A DNA stretch of 33,606 nt. Origin: CBDUBH01 sp965365345. GTDB lineage: Bacteria > Bacteroidota > Ignavibacteria > Ignavibacteriales > SURF-24. The position numbers were made by a program, and so were the translations under genes. Shown one piece after another: positions 15,332-23,594 of the stretch (positions are counted from its first letter, which is position 1; the number at the start of each line of letters is the position of its first letter). The stretch lies in the NCBI GenBank assembly GCA_965365345.1, contig CBDUBH010000036.1, positions 1-33,606 of the forward strand, written 5' to 3'. The notes beneath the pieces were generated by a model. It was given only the letters and a program-made list of their open reading frames with translations. It was not told the DNA's origin and did not search any database.

Positions 15332-16975
15332 ATGATGATGAAAATTTTTCTTCAAATAATTTTTATTCTTACGATTTTTTTTCATGCGGAAATTTTTTCG
15401 CAGGAACTTCCAAATTATCATGAAAGACCCGTTCAAACCGAAACTTCAGTAAATCCGGAGCAAAATGTAAATCCGCAAAATTCAATTCCTGCAGAAATTT
15501 TTAATCCGGAATTGCAGCAAAATTACGGCGCTGCTTCTGACGGTTCAATAAATCCAAATGAATATTTTATTGGCGCGGGCGATGTTTTTTTTATTGCAAT
15601 CAGCGGAATTAATGAAAGAACTTTTAACCTGCCGGTAAATCCCGAAGGATATTTATACTTACCGAAGATCGGCAGTTTGAAGCTTGAAGGAATTCCACTT
15701 AACGAAGCAAAATCAAGAATAAAAAATCGTTTACTTGAATTTTTTAAAGATGTTGAAATTACAATTTCGCTTTTGGCACTTAAAAATGTTAAGGTAAGCG
15801 TTATTGGAAATGTAGTTAAAAATTCCACTTTTGTTGTTTCGGGAAACAGCAGACTTTCCGATATAATGATGAAACCGGGTTTATTAAATTCATCTGCAAA
15901 TCTGCGAAGCATAAATATTTTAAATTCATTGGGAAGAAATTTTAATTTTGATCTTGTTAGATATTTACGATTTGCAGACCGTTCCCAAAATCCATATTTA
16001 AGAAACGGTGATATTATTTTTATTGATAAGATTGAAAAAACAGTTTCAATAAACGGTGAAGTTAAATATCCGGCAGTTTATGAATTTAAAGAAAATGAAT
16101 CTGTTTTGGATTTGATAAATATTGCCGGCTCAATTACAAATGATGCGGATTCAAACAATATTGAAATTATCAGTTTTAATAGTGACAATAAAACTCAAAG
16201 GAGCAGAATTGTAAAATTTTCGGATGATCTGAATCAGATCTTTTTGAAAAATAAAGATAAAGTGATTGTCCGTAAAAAGCCCGAATATTTAATTGAAAGA
16301 TATGTGAAGATTGACGGGTTTGTAAATTATCCGGGCACATATAAAATTGTAAAAAATAAAACCACTTTAACAGATATTATTGTCGAAGCCGGTGGATTCA
16401 GAGAAGATGCATCATTAAAAGATGCGTATCTTGTTAGAAATTTTACCGAAGCTCCTGATAGAGAATTGGAAAGATTGAAAAACGTTTTGCCTTCGGAAAT
16501 GAATGAAGAAGAATATGCTTACTCAAAAGCAATGCTTCGCGAAGTTAAAGGAAGAATAAATATTGATTTTGAAAAATTGTTTTATCAAAACAATGAAAAT
16601 GAAAATTTAGTGCTTAGAGAAAATGATTATATTTTTATTCCGGAAAAAAAGAATTTCATTACGTTGGTCGGGCAAGTAAAAAATCCGGGCAGCATTGGCT
16701 TTAATTCCAATTTAAGTGTTGATGATTATATTGAACTTGCCGGCGGTTTTTCGTGGCGCGCAAAAACAGGTGATATACGTGTAATCAGATCAAATACAAA
16801 CGAATGGGTTGATGCAGATGATGTAAATTCACTTGAGCCGGGCGATACAATTTGGGTTTTGGAAAAAGCTCCGCCAAATAAATTCTGGACTGTATTCAAA
16901 GAATCTTTAGCGATTGTGGGGCAAATAGCTTCCGTAGTAGCTGCAACAATTGCAATTGTAGTAACAACCAGGTAA
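15332..16975 (+). CDS. Outer-membrane polysaccharide export protein with SLBB domains (Wza-like)
   Basis: A 547-residue secreted protein. A signal peptide (1-23) and a low-complexity Asn/Pro linker lead to a Poly_export domain (about 75-150, starting EYFIGAGDVFFIAISG). About four SLBB-type ligand-binding repeats follow, with hallmarks at VKVSVIGNV (153), VSINGEVKYPAVY (238), VKIDGFVNYPGTY (325) and ITLVGQVKNPGS (443). A single hydrophobic helix closes the protein (about 525-545), longer than in simple Wza. Such proteins form the outer-membrane channel for exopolysaccharide. It starts 2 nt after ftsX (three in-frame ATGs in a row) and is followed 4 nt later by the Wzz-like gene. Confidence 0.9.
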   Translation: MMMKIFLQIIFILTIFFHAEIFSQELPNYHERPVQTETSVNPEQNVNPQNSIPAEIFNPELQQNYGAASDGSINPNEYFIGAGDVFFIAISGINERTFNLPVNPEGYLYLPKIGSLKLEGIPLNEAKSRIKNRLLEFFKDVEITISLLALKNVKVSVIGNVVKNSTFVVSGNSRLSDIMMKPGLLNSSANLRSINILNSLGRNFNFDLVRYLRFADRSQNPYLRNGDIIFIDKIEKTVSINGEVKYPAVYEFKENESVLDLINIAGSITNDADSNNIEIISFNSDNKTQRSRIVKFSDDLNQIFLKNKDKVIVRKKPEYLIERYVKIDGFVNYPGTYKIVKNKTTLTDIIVEAGGFREDASLKDAYLVRNFTEAPDRELERLKNVLPSEMNEEEYAYSKAMLREVKGRINIDFEKLFYQNNENENLVLRENDYIFIPEKKNFITLVGQVKNPGSIGFNSNLSVDDYIELAGGFSWRAKTGDIRVIRSNTNEWVDADDVNSLEPGDTIWVLEKAPPNKFWTVFKESLAIVGQIASVVAATIAIVVTTR

Positions 16976-16979
16976 AATT

Positions 16980-18137
16980 TTGGATTATCAAAAAATCATA
17001 TCGGTCATAAAAAACAATTCTAAATCAATAATCAAATTAAGTTTGATTTTAGGAGTTATACTTTTTTTGATTTTGCTTTTTATTTATCCGGTAAAATACA
17101 AAGCAGTTACAAAAGTTTTACCGCCTGAACAAAATGAACTTAGCGGAATGAACGGGTTATTATTGAACTCTGATATTTCAGGAATTTTAAATTTAGGATC
17201 AAGCGCAGGTAATTCTCAATTGTATGCAGAAATTATCAGAAGCAGAACCGCAGCGGAATTTGTGATTGAAAAATTAAGTTTGCAGAAATATTTGGACGAA
17301 GAAGATATTCAGCTTGCATCAGAAAAACTTTTAAAAAATATTAATGTTGAAGTTAATAAGGAAGGAATAATTTCAATTTCGGCAATTGCACAGACACCTT
17401 TATTTTCAAGGTTCTCAAGTAAAAATGATTCGGCAAAAGTTCTTTCGGCTAATATTGCCAATGCTTTTGCAGATGCTCTTGATCAGATCAATAGATCAAA
17501 ATTAAATTCAAGGATCAGAAGTTCACGTGAATATATCGAAGAACAATTAGCTAAAACTGAATATTTACTTGATAGCGCTGAAACTTCTTTGAAAAAATTT
17601 CAGGAATTAAATAAAGCGGTTTCTCTGCCTGAACAATTAAGTGCATCAATAGAAACGGCCTCAAAACTGAAAAGCGAAATTATGCTAACTGAAATTCAGA
17701 TCAGAACTTTAAGTAATGATCTAAAAGAAAATAATCCTGAATTGAATTCGCTTCGTAATAAATTGCGTCAGTTAAATAATCAATATTCGAAAATCGAACA
17801 ATCAGAAAATACCAAAGATTACTTTGTAGCGTTTGGAACTGTTCCTGAAATTGTAAGACAGCTTGCAATTTTAACGCGCGAAGTAAAAATTCATAATGAA
17901 ATTTATTTGCTTTTGCAAAAGCAATATTACCTGGAAAAAATTCAAGAGAACAGAAACATGCCTACAGTTGCGGTTTTGGATAAGGCACTTCCGCCACCGC
18001 GTCCTGCAGTGCCACGTTTAATTTTTCATACTATTGCAGGATTTGTCGCAATATTTATGTTCAATGTATTATTTTTTATTTTTAAAGAATCAAAATTTTA
18101 TCAGGAAAATTTATTTACAAGGAAAAAAGATGTATAA
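16980..18137 (+). CDS. Wzz-family polysaccharide co-polymerase
   Basis: Wzz-type proteins sit in the inner membrane and set polysaccharide chain length or couple synthesis to export. This 385-residue protein has the two-helix layout: a membrane helix at about 19-36, a long periplasmic part with coiled-coil segments (about 175-275), a Pro-rich PPPRPAVPR stretch and a second helix at about 347-369. There is no cytoplasmic tyrosine-kinase domain (no Walker motifs), so it resembles Wzz rather than Wzc. The start is TTG with AGGT about 6 nt before it; no better ATG gives the N-terminal YQKIISVIK. It overlaps the next gene by 8 nt. Confidence 0.9.
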   Translation: MDYQKIISVIKNNSKSIIKLSLILGVILFLILLFIYPVKYKAVTKVLPPEQNELSGMNGLLLNSDISGILNLGSSAGNSQLYAEIIRSRTAAEFVIEKLSLQKYLDEEDIQLASEKLLKNINVEVNKEGIISISAIAQTPLFSRFSSKNDSAKVLSANIANAFADALDQINRSKLNSRIRSSREYIEEQLAKTEYLLDSAETSLKKFQELNKAVSLPEQLSASIETASKLKSEIMLTEIQIRTLSNDLKENNPELNSLRNKLRQLNNQYSKIEQSENTKDYFVAFGTVPEIVRQLAILTREVKIHNEIYLLLQKQYYLEKIQENRNMPTVAVLDKALPPPRPAVPRLIFHTIAGFVAIFMFNVLFFIFKESKFYQENLFTRKKDV

Positions 18138-19077
18138 GCCCAAAGCTGTTGTAACGGGGGGAGCAGGATTTTTAGGATCGCATTTATGCGACAGACTTCT
18201 AAAAGAAGGTTTCAGAGTTCACTGTATAGATAATTTGATCACCGGAAATTTGGATAATATTTCTCATTTATTCGGCAATGAAAATTTTGAATTTACAAAA
18301 CATGATGTAACGAATTTTATTCATGTTCCGGGTAGAGTTGATTATATTTTACATTTCGCTTCGCCAGCAAGCCCCATTGATTATCTCAAACTTCCAATTC
18401 AAACTTTGAAAGTCGGATCACTGGGAACCCATAAAGCACTGGGGTTAGCAAAAGAAAAAAAAGCAAGATTTTTAATTGCATCAACTTCTGAGGTTTACGG
18501 CGATCCAACAATTCATCCGCAAAAGGAAGATTACTGGGGAAACGTAAATCCTATTGGTCCTCGCGGAGTTTACGATGAAGCTAAAAGATTTGCCGAAGCG
18601 ATGACAATGGCATATCAAAGATTCCACGGTGTTGAAACTAGAATCGTGAGAATCTTCAATACTTACGGGCCAAGAATGAGATTAGATGACGGACGTGCAC
18701 TTCCCGCATTTGTTGGTCAGGCATTACGCGGTGAAGATTTAACAGTTTTCGGAGATGGAAGCCAAACAAGAAGTTTTTGTTTTGTCAGCGATCTTGTAGA
18801 AGGAATTTACAAATTGTTAATGTCAAATGAAAATGAACCTGTAAATATTGGTAATCCTGAAGAAATCACGATCAAGCAATTTGCAGAAGAAGTTTTAAGA
18901 ATTACAGGATCAAAAAGTAAAATTGTTTACATGGAATTGCCAATTGATGATCCGAAAGTTCGCCAGCCCGATATTTCAAAAGCGAAAAAAGTTTTAGGTT
19001 GGGAGCCCAAAATTGACAGGGAAGAAGGATTAAAAATTACAATTGATTTCTTTAAAGACAGAATAAAATTTTTGTAA
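18130..19077 (+). CDS. uxs: UDP-glucuronate decarboxylase (UDP-xylose synthase), SDR family
   Basis: This NAD-dependent enzyme converts UDP-glucuronate to UDP-xylose, a sugar donor for surface glycans. The 315-residue protein has TGGAGFLGSHL (9-19), the TSEVYGDP segment (119-126), the catalytic Tyr148-x-x-x-Lys152 in GVYDEAKR, and RIFNTYGPRMRLDDGRALP, which together are characteristic of UXS rather than general epimerases; a dTDP-glucose dehydratase or GalE is less likely. I chose the ATG at 18130, which starts right at the Rossmann strand with AAGGA 6 nt upstream, over an upstream in-frame start at 18034 that lies inside the Wzz gene. No glycosyltransferase genes are seen nearby. Confidence 0.88.
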   Translation: MYKPKAVVTGGAGFLGSHLCDRLLKEGFRVHCIDNLITGNLDNISHLFGNENFEFTKHDVTNFIHVPGRVDYILHFASPASPIDYLKLPIQTLKVGSLGTHKALGLAKEKKARFLIASTSEVYGDPTIHPQKEDYWGNVNPIGPRGVYDEAKRFAEAMTMAYQRFHGVETRIVRIFNTYGPRMRLDDGRALPAFVGQALRGEDLTVFGDGSQTRSFCFVSDLVEGIYKLLMSNENEPVNIGNPEEITIKQFAEEVLRITGSKSKIVYMELPIDDPKVRQPDISKAKKVLGWEPKIDREEGLKITIDFFKDRIKFL

Positions 19078-19085
19078 TAAATTAA

Positions 19086-20381
19086 ATGAAAGTTAAATTA
19101 TTCCCGACTTTTGCCGGCGCGGCAATTTTTATTTCGCTCGCCGGTATTTTAAGTCGGGGATTAGGCTTTATACGCGAAATTCTTTTTGCAAGTCTTTTCG
19201 GCACATCAAACGAATTTGATATTTATCTTGCAGGCTCGGTTTTGCCGGTAATTATAAATACTTCAATTTTATATCTCGCACAAAATTACATCGTAACTTT
19301 TTACTCAGATCAAAAAAATGAAAATGACAAAAAGAAATTTTTTAATGAAACTTTTACGATTTTTCTTCTTGGAGGTATTTCGCTTTCGATTTTACTTTTA
19401 ATAACTTCTCAATTTATAATTGAACTTCAACTTGTTAATGTAGTTAAACAAAATAAAATAACCGCAAAAGAAATTTTTAGATTGATGTTGATCTCAATTC
19501 CTTTTAATGCGGCATTCTCTGTAATTGCCGGATTTCTTCAAGCACAAAATAGATTTAAAAGAGCTTTTGGAGCACCGCTCATTTTAAATCTTTCGATAAT
19601 TTTAGTATTGATTTTATTGAGCGGAAATTTGAATATTTATGCAATTCCTGTCGGATACGTTCTTGGAAGCATACTGCAATTTCTTTTCATTTATTCTTCG
19701 GTAAAACATAAACCGGTTCTTATATTCCCAAAATTTAATTCAAAAAAAATCTCTTGCACAATTTCAATATTGATATTAATTGAATTCATTTCACAGCTAT
19801 ATATTTTTGCTGACAGATTTTTTATCGGAAAAATTGATACCGGCGGAATTTCTGCTTTGAATTATGCAATGAATATTTTCTCACTTCCGGTTTCAATTTT
19901 TGCATATGCGATCTCAAACACTGCTTTTCCGGAAATTTCTAAAACGATCTCGCAAAATGATTTTTCCGGTTTTAGAAAAATTTTTGCCGATTCATTTAAA
20001 ATTATTCTTCTGATTTTCATTCCTGTTTTACTCTCAATATTTTTTCAAAGTGAAAAAATAATTTCATTTTTATTTCAAAGAGGGAAGTTCGATCAAAATT
20101 CAACTTTGCTTACCGCAGAAATTTTGAAAATCTATTCAATCAGTTTGATCTTTTACGCACTTTATTCTTTGTTTAACAAAATAATTTTAGCACAAAAGCA
20201 ATTTAAGATCTTGTTAATATTGGTTTCATTTACAATGGTATTAAAATTTATTTTGAATTTTTATTTGACCGGAATTTATAATGTGAAAGGATTGGCTTTG
20301 GCAACATCAATTTCATATGTATTTTTAAGTGTTTCCGCAGCAGTTGTAATCTTTGCAAAAATTAGAAAAGCAAAATCGTAA
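19086..20381 (+). CDS. MurJ/MviN-like lipid-linked glycan flippase
   Basis: A 431-residue polytopic membrane protein of the MOP superfamily with about 12 or more hydrophobic helices. The N-terminus (GILSRGLGFIREILFASLFGTSNEFDIYLAG) is the MviN/MurJ signature with its conserved Arg residues, and the central AGFLQAQNRF and SNTAFPEISKTIS segments agree. It is shorter than typical MurJ (about 510), ending without the last helices. Next to export and Wzz genes, a role in flipping a lipid-linked sugar for surface polysaccharide is as likely as lipid II transport. It starts 9 nt after the decarboxylase gene and is the last gene of the run. Confidence 0.85.
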   Translation: MKVKLFPTFAGAAIFISLAGILSRGLGFIREILFASLFGTSNEFDIYLAGSVLPVIINTSILYLAQNYIVTFYSDQKNENDKKKFFNETFTIFLLGGISLSILLLITSQFIIELQLVNVVKQNKITAKEIFRLMLISIPFNAAFSVIAGFLQAQNRFKRAFGAPLILNLSIILVLILLSGNLNIYAIPVGYVLGSILQFLFIYSSVKHKPVLIFPKFNSKKISCTISILILIEFISQLYIFADRFFIGKIDTGGISALNYAMNIFSLPVSIFAYAISNTAFPEISKTISQNDFSGFRKIFADSFKIILLIFIPVLLSIFFQSEKIISFLFQRGKFDQNSTLLTAEILKIYSISLIFYALYSLFNKIILAQKQFKILLILVSFTMVLKFILNFYLTGIYNVKGLALATSISYVFLSVSAAVVIFAKIRKAKS

Positions 20382-20475
20382 ATTAAATTCCGTTGAAATT
20401 TCCTTTGAAATATTGATTTCACTAATTCTAATTACATATTGAAAATTGAAATTAATATTCCTTAAAAAATAAAAT

Positions 20476-20506
20476 AAAAAAAGGCGGAAAATAATTTCCA
20501 CCTTTT
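20476..20506 (-). terminator. Terminator of groES-groEL
   Basis: On the - strand a 12-bp stem (AAAAGGTGGAAA with TTTCCGCCTTTT, one U-G pair) with a 4-nt loop ends in a T run, about 34 nt after the groEL stop codon. On the + strand the same position is a C-A mismatch and the T run is short, so the hairpin favours the chaperonin transcript. Confidence 0.75.
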
Positions 20507-20539
20507 ACTGTAAACTAAAAACTGTTTACTGTCAACTAA

Positions 20540-22177
20540 TTAATACATTCCGTCCATTCCGCCCATTCCTTGCGGCATAGCGGGCATTGCTTTTTCAGCT
20601 TCTTTCTTTTCGTAAACAACTGCTTCGGTAGTAATTAACAATGATGAAACTGAAGCTGCATTTTCCAAGGCTGTTCTTGAAACTTTAGTAGGATCAATAA
20701 CGCCTGATTTAATTAAGTTTTCATATGTTTCTGTAGCTGCATTAAATCCGTAATCATCTTTTCCTTCAAGAACTTTATTTAATACAACTGAACCTTCTAA
20801 ACCTGCGTTTGTAACGATTTGTTTTAGAGGTTCTTCTAAAGCTTTTTGAATAATTTTGATACCGACTGTTTGATCAGCGTTTTCACCTTCTAAACCATCA
20901 AGAACTTTAATTGCTCTTACGAAAGAAACACCGCCGCCGGGAACAATACCTTCTTCAACAGCTGCTCTTGTTGCGTGCAATGCATCTTCAACTCTTGCTT
21001 TCTTTTCTTTCATTTCAATTTCAGTTGCGGCTCCGATTTTCAACACTGCAACACCGCCTGAAAGTTTTGCAAGTCTTTCCTGTAATTTTTCTCTGTCGTA
21101 ATCAGAAGTAGTTTTTTCAATCTGAGCTTTAATTTCATTAACTCTCTTTTTGATATCTTCTGATTTTCCGGCACCTTCAACAATTGTTGTATTATCTTTG
21201 TCAATAACAACTTTTGCTGCTGTTCCTAAATATTGAACTGTAGCATTTTCCAATTTGTATCCGCGTTCTTCTGAAATAACAGTTCCGGCTGTTAAAACTG
21301 CTATATCTTCCAACATTGATTTTCTTCTATCGCCAAATCCGGGAGCTTTTACTGCGGCAACTCTCAAAGTTCCTCTTAATTTATTTACAACCAAAGTTGC
21401 TAAAGCTTCACCTTCTAAATCTTCAGCAATAATCAATAAAGATTTTCCTTGTTGAGCAACTTTTTCAAGTACAGGAAGTAAATCTTTCATTGCAGAGATT
21501 TTTTTATCATGAATTAAGATGAAAGGATTTTCCAAAACCGCTTCCATAGTTTCAGCATCAGTTACGAAGTAGGGAGAGAGGTAACCACGATCGAATTGCA
21601 TACCTTCAACAACTTCCATGTGAGTTTCAGTGCCTTTTGCTTCTTCAACTGTAATTACACCATCTTTACCGACTTTTTCCATTGCATCAGCGATCAAGTT
21701 TCCGATTTCTTTATCATTGTTAGCTGAAATAGAACCTACTTGAGCAATTTCATTTCTGCCTTCAACATCGCGGCTTAATGATTTCAAATATTCAATAACT
21801 TTACTTACTGCAAGATCAATACCTCTTTTCAAATCCATTGGATTTGCGCCTGCGGTAACATTTTTCAAACCTTCTCTGTAAATTGCTTGAGCTAAAACTG
21901 TGGCTGTAGTTGTTCCGTCACCGGCAATATCACTGGTTTTTGAAGCAACTTCGCGAACCATTTGAGCGCCCATGTTTTCAATAGGATCTTCTAATTCAAT
22001 TTCTTTTGCAACTGAAACACCGTCTTTAGTAACTGTAGGTGCACCGAATTTTTTTTCTAAAATTACGTTTCTTCCTTTTGGACCCAAAGTTGCTTTAACG
22101 GCATTCGCTAATTTATCAACGCCTTTTTTCAATCCGCTTCTTGCTTCGCTGTCAAACACTATTAGTTTTGAAGCCAT
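20540..22177 (-). CDS. groEL: Chaperonin GroEL (60 kDa)
   Basis: GroEL forms the double-ring ATP-driven folding chamber with GroES. The 545-residue protein has the family length and motifs: KATLGPKGRNV (29-39), DGTTTATVLA (about 86-95, ATP binding and catalytic Asp), the apical EGMQFDRGYLSPYF segment and the VEEGIVPGGGV stretch near residue 410. The C-terminus ends with MGGMDGMY, a short version of the GGM tail. AAGGAGG lies 7 nt before the ATG, and the gene follows groES by 20 nt. Regulation is through the promoter and CIRCE operator ahead of groES. Confidence 0.99.
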   Translation of the reverse strand: MASKLIVFDSEARSGLKKGVDKLANAVKATLGPKGRNVILEKKFGAPTVTKDGVSVAKEIELEDPIENMGAQMVREVASKTSDIAGDGTTTATVLAQAIYREGLKNVTAGANPMDLKRGIDLAVSKVIEYLKSLSRDVEGRNEIAQVGSISANNDKEIGNLIADAMEKVGKDGVITVEEAKGTETHMEVVEGMQFDRGYLSPYFVTDAETMEAVLENPFILIHDKKISAMKDLLPVLEKVAQQGKSLLIIAEDLEGEALATLVVNKLRGTLRVAAVKAPGFGDRRKSMLEDIAVLTAGTVISEERGYKLENATVQYLGTAAKVVIDKDNTTIVEGAGKSEDIKKRVNEIKAQIEKTTSDYDREKLQERLAKLSGGVAVLKIGAATEIEMKEKKARVEDALHATRAAVEEGIVPGGGVSFVRAIKVLDGLEGENADQTVGIKIIQKALEEPLKQIVTNAGLEGSVVLNKVLEGKDDYGFNAATETYENLIKSGVIDPTKVSRTALENAASVSSLLITTEAVVYEKKEAEKAMPAMPQGMGGMDGMY

Positions 22178-22197
22178 ATTATTATTTCCTCCTTGAT

Positions 22198-22497
22198 TTA
22201 TTTATTTATAATTCCGAAAATATCGCTTTCGCGCATAATTAAATATTCTTCGCCATCAACTGTAATTTCGGTTCCGGAATATTTTCCGTATAAAACATTA
22301 TCACCTTCTTTAACATTCATTGATGAAACTTTTCCGTCTTCACTCAATTTTCCCGGACCAACAGCTACAATTGTTCCTTCGATCGGTTTTTCTTTTGCGG
22401 TATCAGGTAAAATAATTCCGCCTTTTGTAACTTCTTCAGCTTGCATTGGTTTTACAATTACTCTGTCACCAAGCGGTTTAATTCTGAAATTAGCCAT
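22198..22497 (-). CDS. groES: Co-chaperonin GroES (10 kDa)
   Basis: GroES is the heptameric lid of the GroEL chamber. The 99-residue protein shows the IKPLGDRVIVKP start, the mobile loop EEVTKGGIILPDTAKEKP (about 21-38) that docks on GroEL, and the GDNVLYGKYSGTEI and EYLIMRESDIFGII ends. AGGAGG lies about 10 nt before the ATG. It is first in the groES-groEL operon, preceded by a CIRCE operator and a consensus promoter. Confidence 0.98.
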   Translation of the reverse strand: MANFRIKPLGDRVIVKPMQAEEVTKGGIILPDTAKEKPIEGTIVAVGPGKLSEDGKVSSMNVKEGDNVLYGKYSGTEITVDGEEYLIMRESDIFGIINK

Positions 22498-22540
22498 TTT
22501 AACTTTTCCTCCTGTATGATTAATTTTGAATTTTAAGTTG

Positions 22541-22567
22541 TTAGCACTCTCAAGTGGATAGTGCTAA
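22541..22567 (-). promoter_or_regulatory. CIRCE operator (HrcA binding site)
   Basis: TTAGCACTC, a 9-nt spacer and TAGTGCTAA match the CIRCE inverted repeat (TTAGCACTC-N9-GAGTGCTAA) with one changed base in the right arm. It lies 44 nt ahead of groES and overlaps the predicted transcription start, as expected for repression by HrcA with release on heat shock. hrcA itself is not in the window. Confidence 0.95.
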
Positions 22568-22594
22568 TATATAAAAGAAAAAAAAAATTGTCAA
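22566..22594 (-). promoter_or_regulatory. Sigma-70 type promoter of groES-groEL
   Basis: On the - strand TTGACA (22594-22589) and TATATT (22571-22566) are separated by exactly 17 nt. The -35 is a full consensus match and the -10 matches 5 of 6. The start site would fall at about 22559, inside the CIRCE element, so HrcA would block the polymerase directly. Confidence 0.8.
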
Positions 22595-22599
22595 TATTT

Positions 22600-22794
22600 T
22601 CTTAATTTGTTTTGAATATGATGTTCAATTTTTTAATTTGATTCCGGAAAATTTTCCAAAATGATTTTCAGATTTTATTAATTAAAAAATGATTTTCAAT
22701 TCCGGATTTTTCGCTGAAATTATTTTTAATTTCAGGAATTTATTTGATATTTAAGCTGCCGTTAAAAATTTAACTCTATATTTTACAAGAAATA
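22600..22794 (+). other. AT-rich gap between divergent groES and CPBP genes
   Basis: Apart from the groES control elements, this stretch holds no gene. It contains two copies of AAAATGATTTTCA (near 22660 and 22686) in otherwise low-complexity AT sequence, with no obvious hairpin terminator or operator. Confidence 0.5.
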
Positions 22795-23592
22795 ATGTTT
22801 AATAATATCCAAAAAAAAATCTCCCGGAATTTTTTAAATGACTTAAATCTTGATAAAAAAGTTGTAACCATTTTTTTATCGGTTGCCGTTCTTCAAACTT
22901 TATCCTGGTATTTTTCTTCCAAAAATTTCTTTTATGAAAATCTTGCTTATCTTTTTTCAAATTCGAATTTTGATTACGAACTTACGGGAAATTTATACTG
23001 GTTTTTATCGGATATAATTTTACTTCTTGTAATTCCGGTTTTAATTATAAAATTATTTTTTAAAGAAAATTTAAAAGATTACGGATTCAATTTGCTGAAT
23101 TCAAAAACCGGAATAAAATGGATTTTATTTTCTTTCATTTTTTTTGTGATAGTAATCTGGTTTGTTTCATCAACTGAATCTTTTCAAAATTTTTATCCTC
23201 AGGTTTCATCATCAAAGGAGAATTTAACGATCTTTTTAATTTTCGAAATTTCATTGCTGATTTATTTATTTGCGTGGGAATTTATTTGGCGCGGATTTAT
23301 GCTTTTCGGCTTGGAAGAAAAATTCGGGCTTCATTCAATTTTTATTCAAATGCTGCCGTTCGTAATTTTGCATAACGGAAAACCTGTCCTTGAAACTTTC
23401 GCTTCAATTTTCGGCGCAATTTTACTCGGATTTTTAGCATTGAAAACTCGTTCATATATTTATGGAGTTATAATTCATTTTTTGTTAATTTTCAATATGG
23501 ATTTAATTTCTTTGTTAAGATATAAAACCGGCGAATACGAAACCGGATTAAATTCATTATTAAATTTGATACTCAAACTGCTGAAAGGATAA
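22795..23592 (+). CDS. CPBP-family intramembrane protein (possible protease)
   Basis: A 265-residue protein with about seven membrane segments and the Abi/CPBP core. The first motif is WEFIWRGF (Trp161-Glu162...Arg166) where most members have EExxxR. The second region is PFVILHNGKPVLE (His193, Glu200), and the third is TRSYIYGVIIHFL (His228). The core matches a WEFxWRGF subgroup common in Bacteroidota. CPBP members include CAAX-type proteases and immunity or maturation proteins; activity here is unproven because the first Glu is replaced. The start lacks a clear Shine-Dalgarno sequence; a TATATTTT lies only 11-18 nt upstream. pdxJ follows 2 nt later. Confidence 0.78.
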   Translation: MFNNIQKKISRNFLNDLNLDKKVVTIFLSVAVLQTLSWYFSSKNFFYENLAYLFSNSNFDYELTGNLYWFLSDIILLLVIPVLIIKLFFKENLKDYGFNLLNSKTGIKWILFSFIFFVIVIWFVSSTESFQNFYPQVSSSKENLTIFLIFEISLLIYLFAWEFIWRGFMLFGLEEKFGLHSIFIQMLPFVILHNGKPVLETFASIFGAILLGFLALKTRSYIYGVIIHFLLIFNMDLISLLRYKTGEYETGLNSLLNLILKLLKG

Positions 23593-23594
23593 TT

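Noticed and set aside
18034..18129. An N-terminal extension of 32 residues on the UDP-glucuronate decarboxylase
   Set aside because: It lies inside the end of the Wzz-like gene in another frame. The ATG at 18130 has its own Shine-Dalgarno sequence and begins right at the Rossmann fold.
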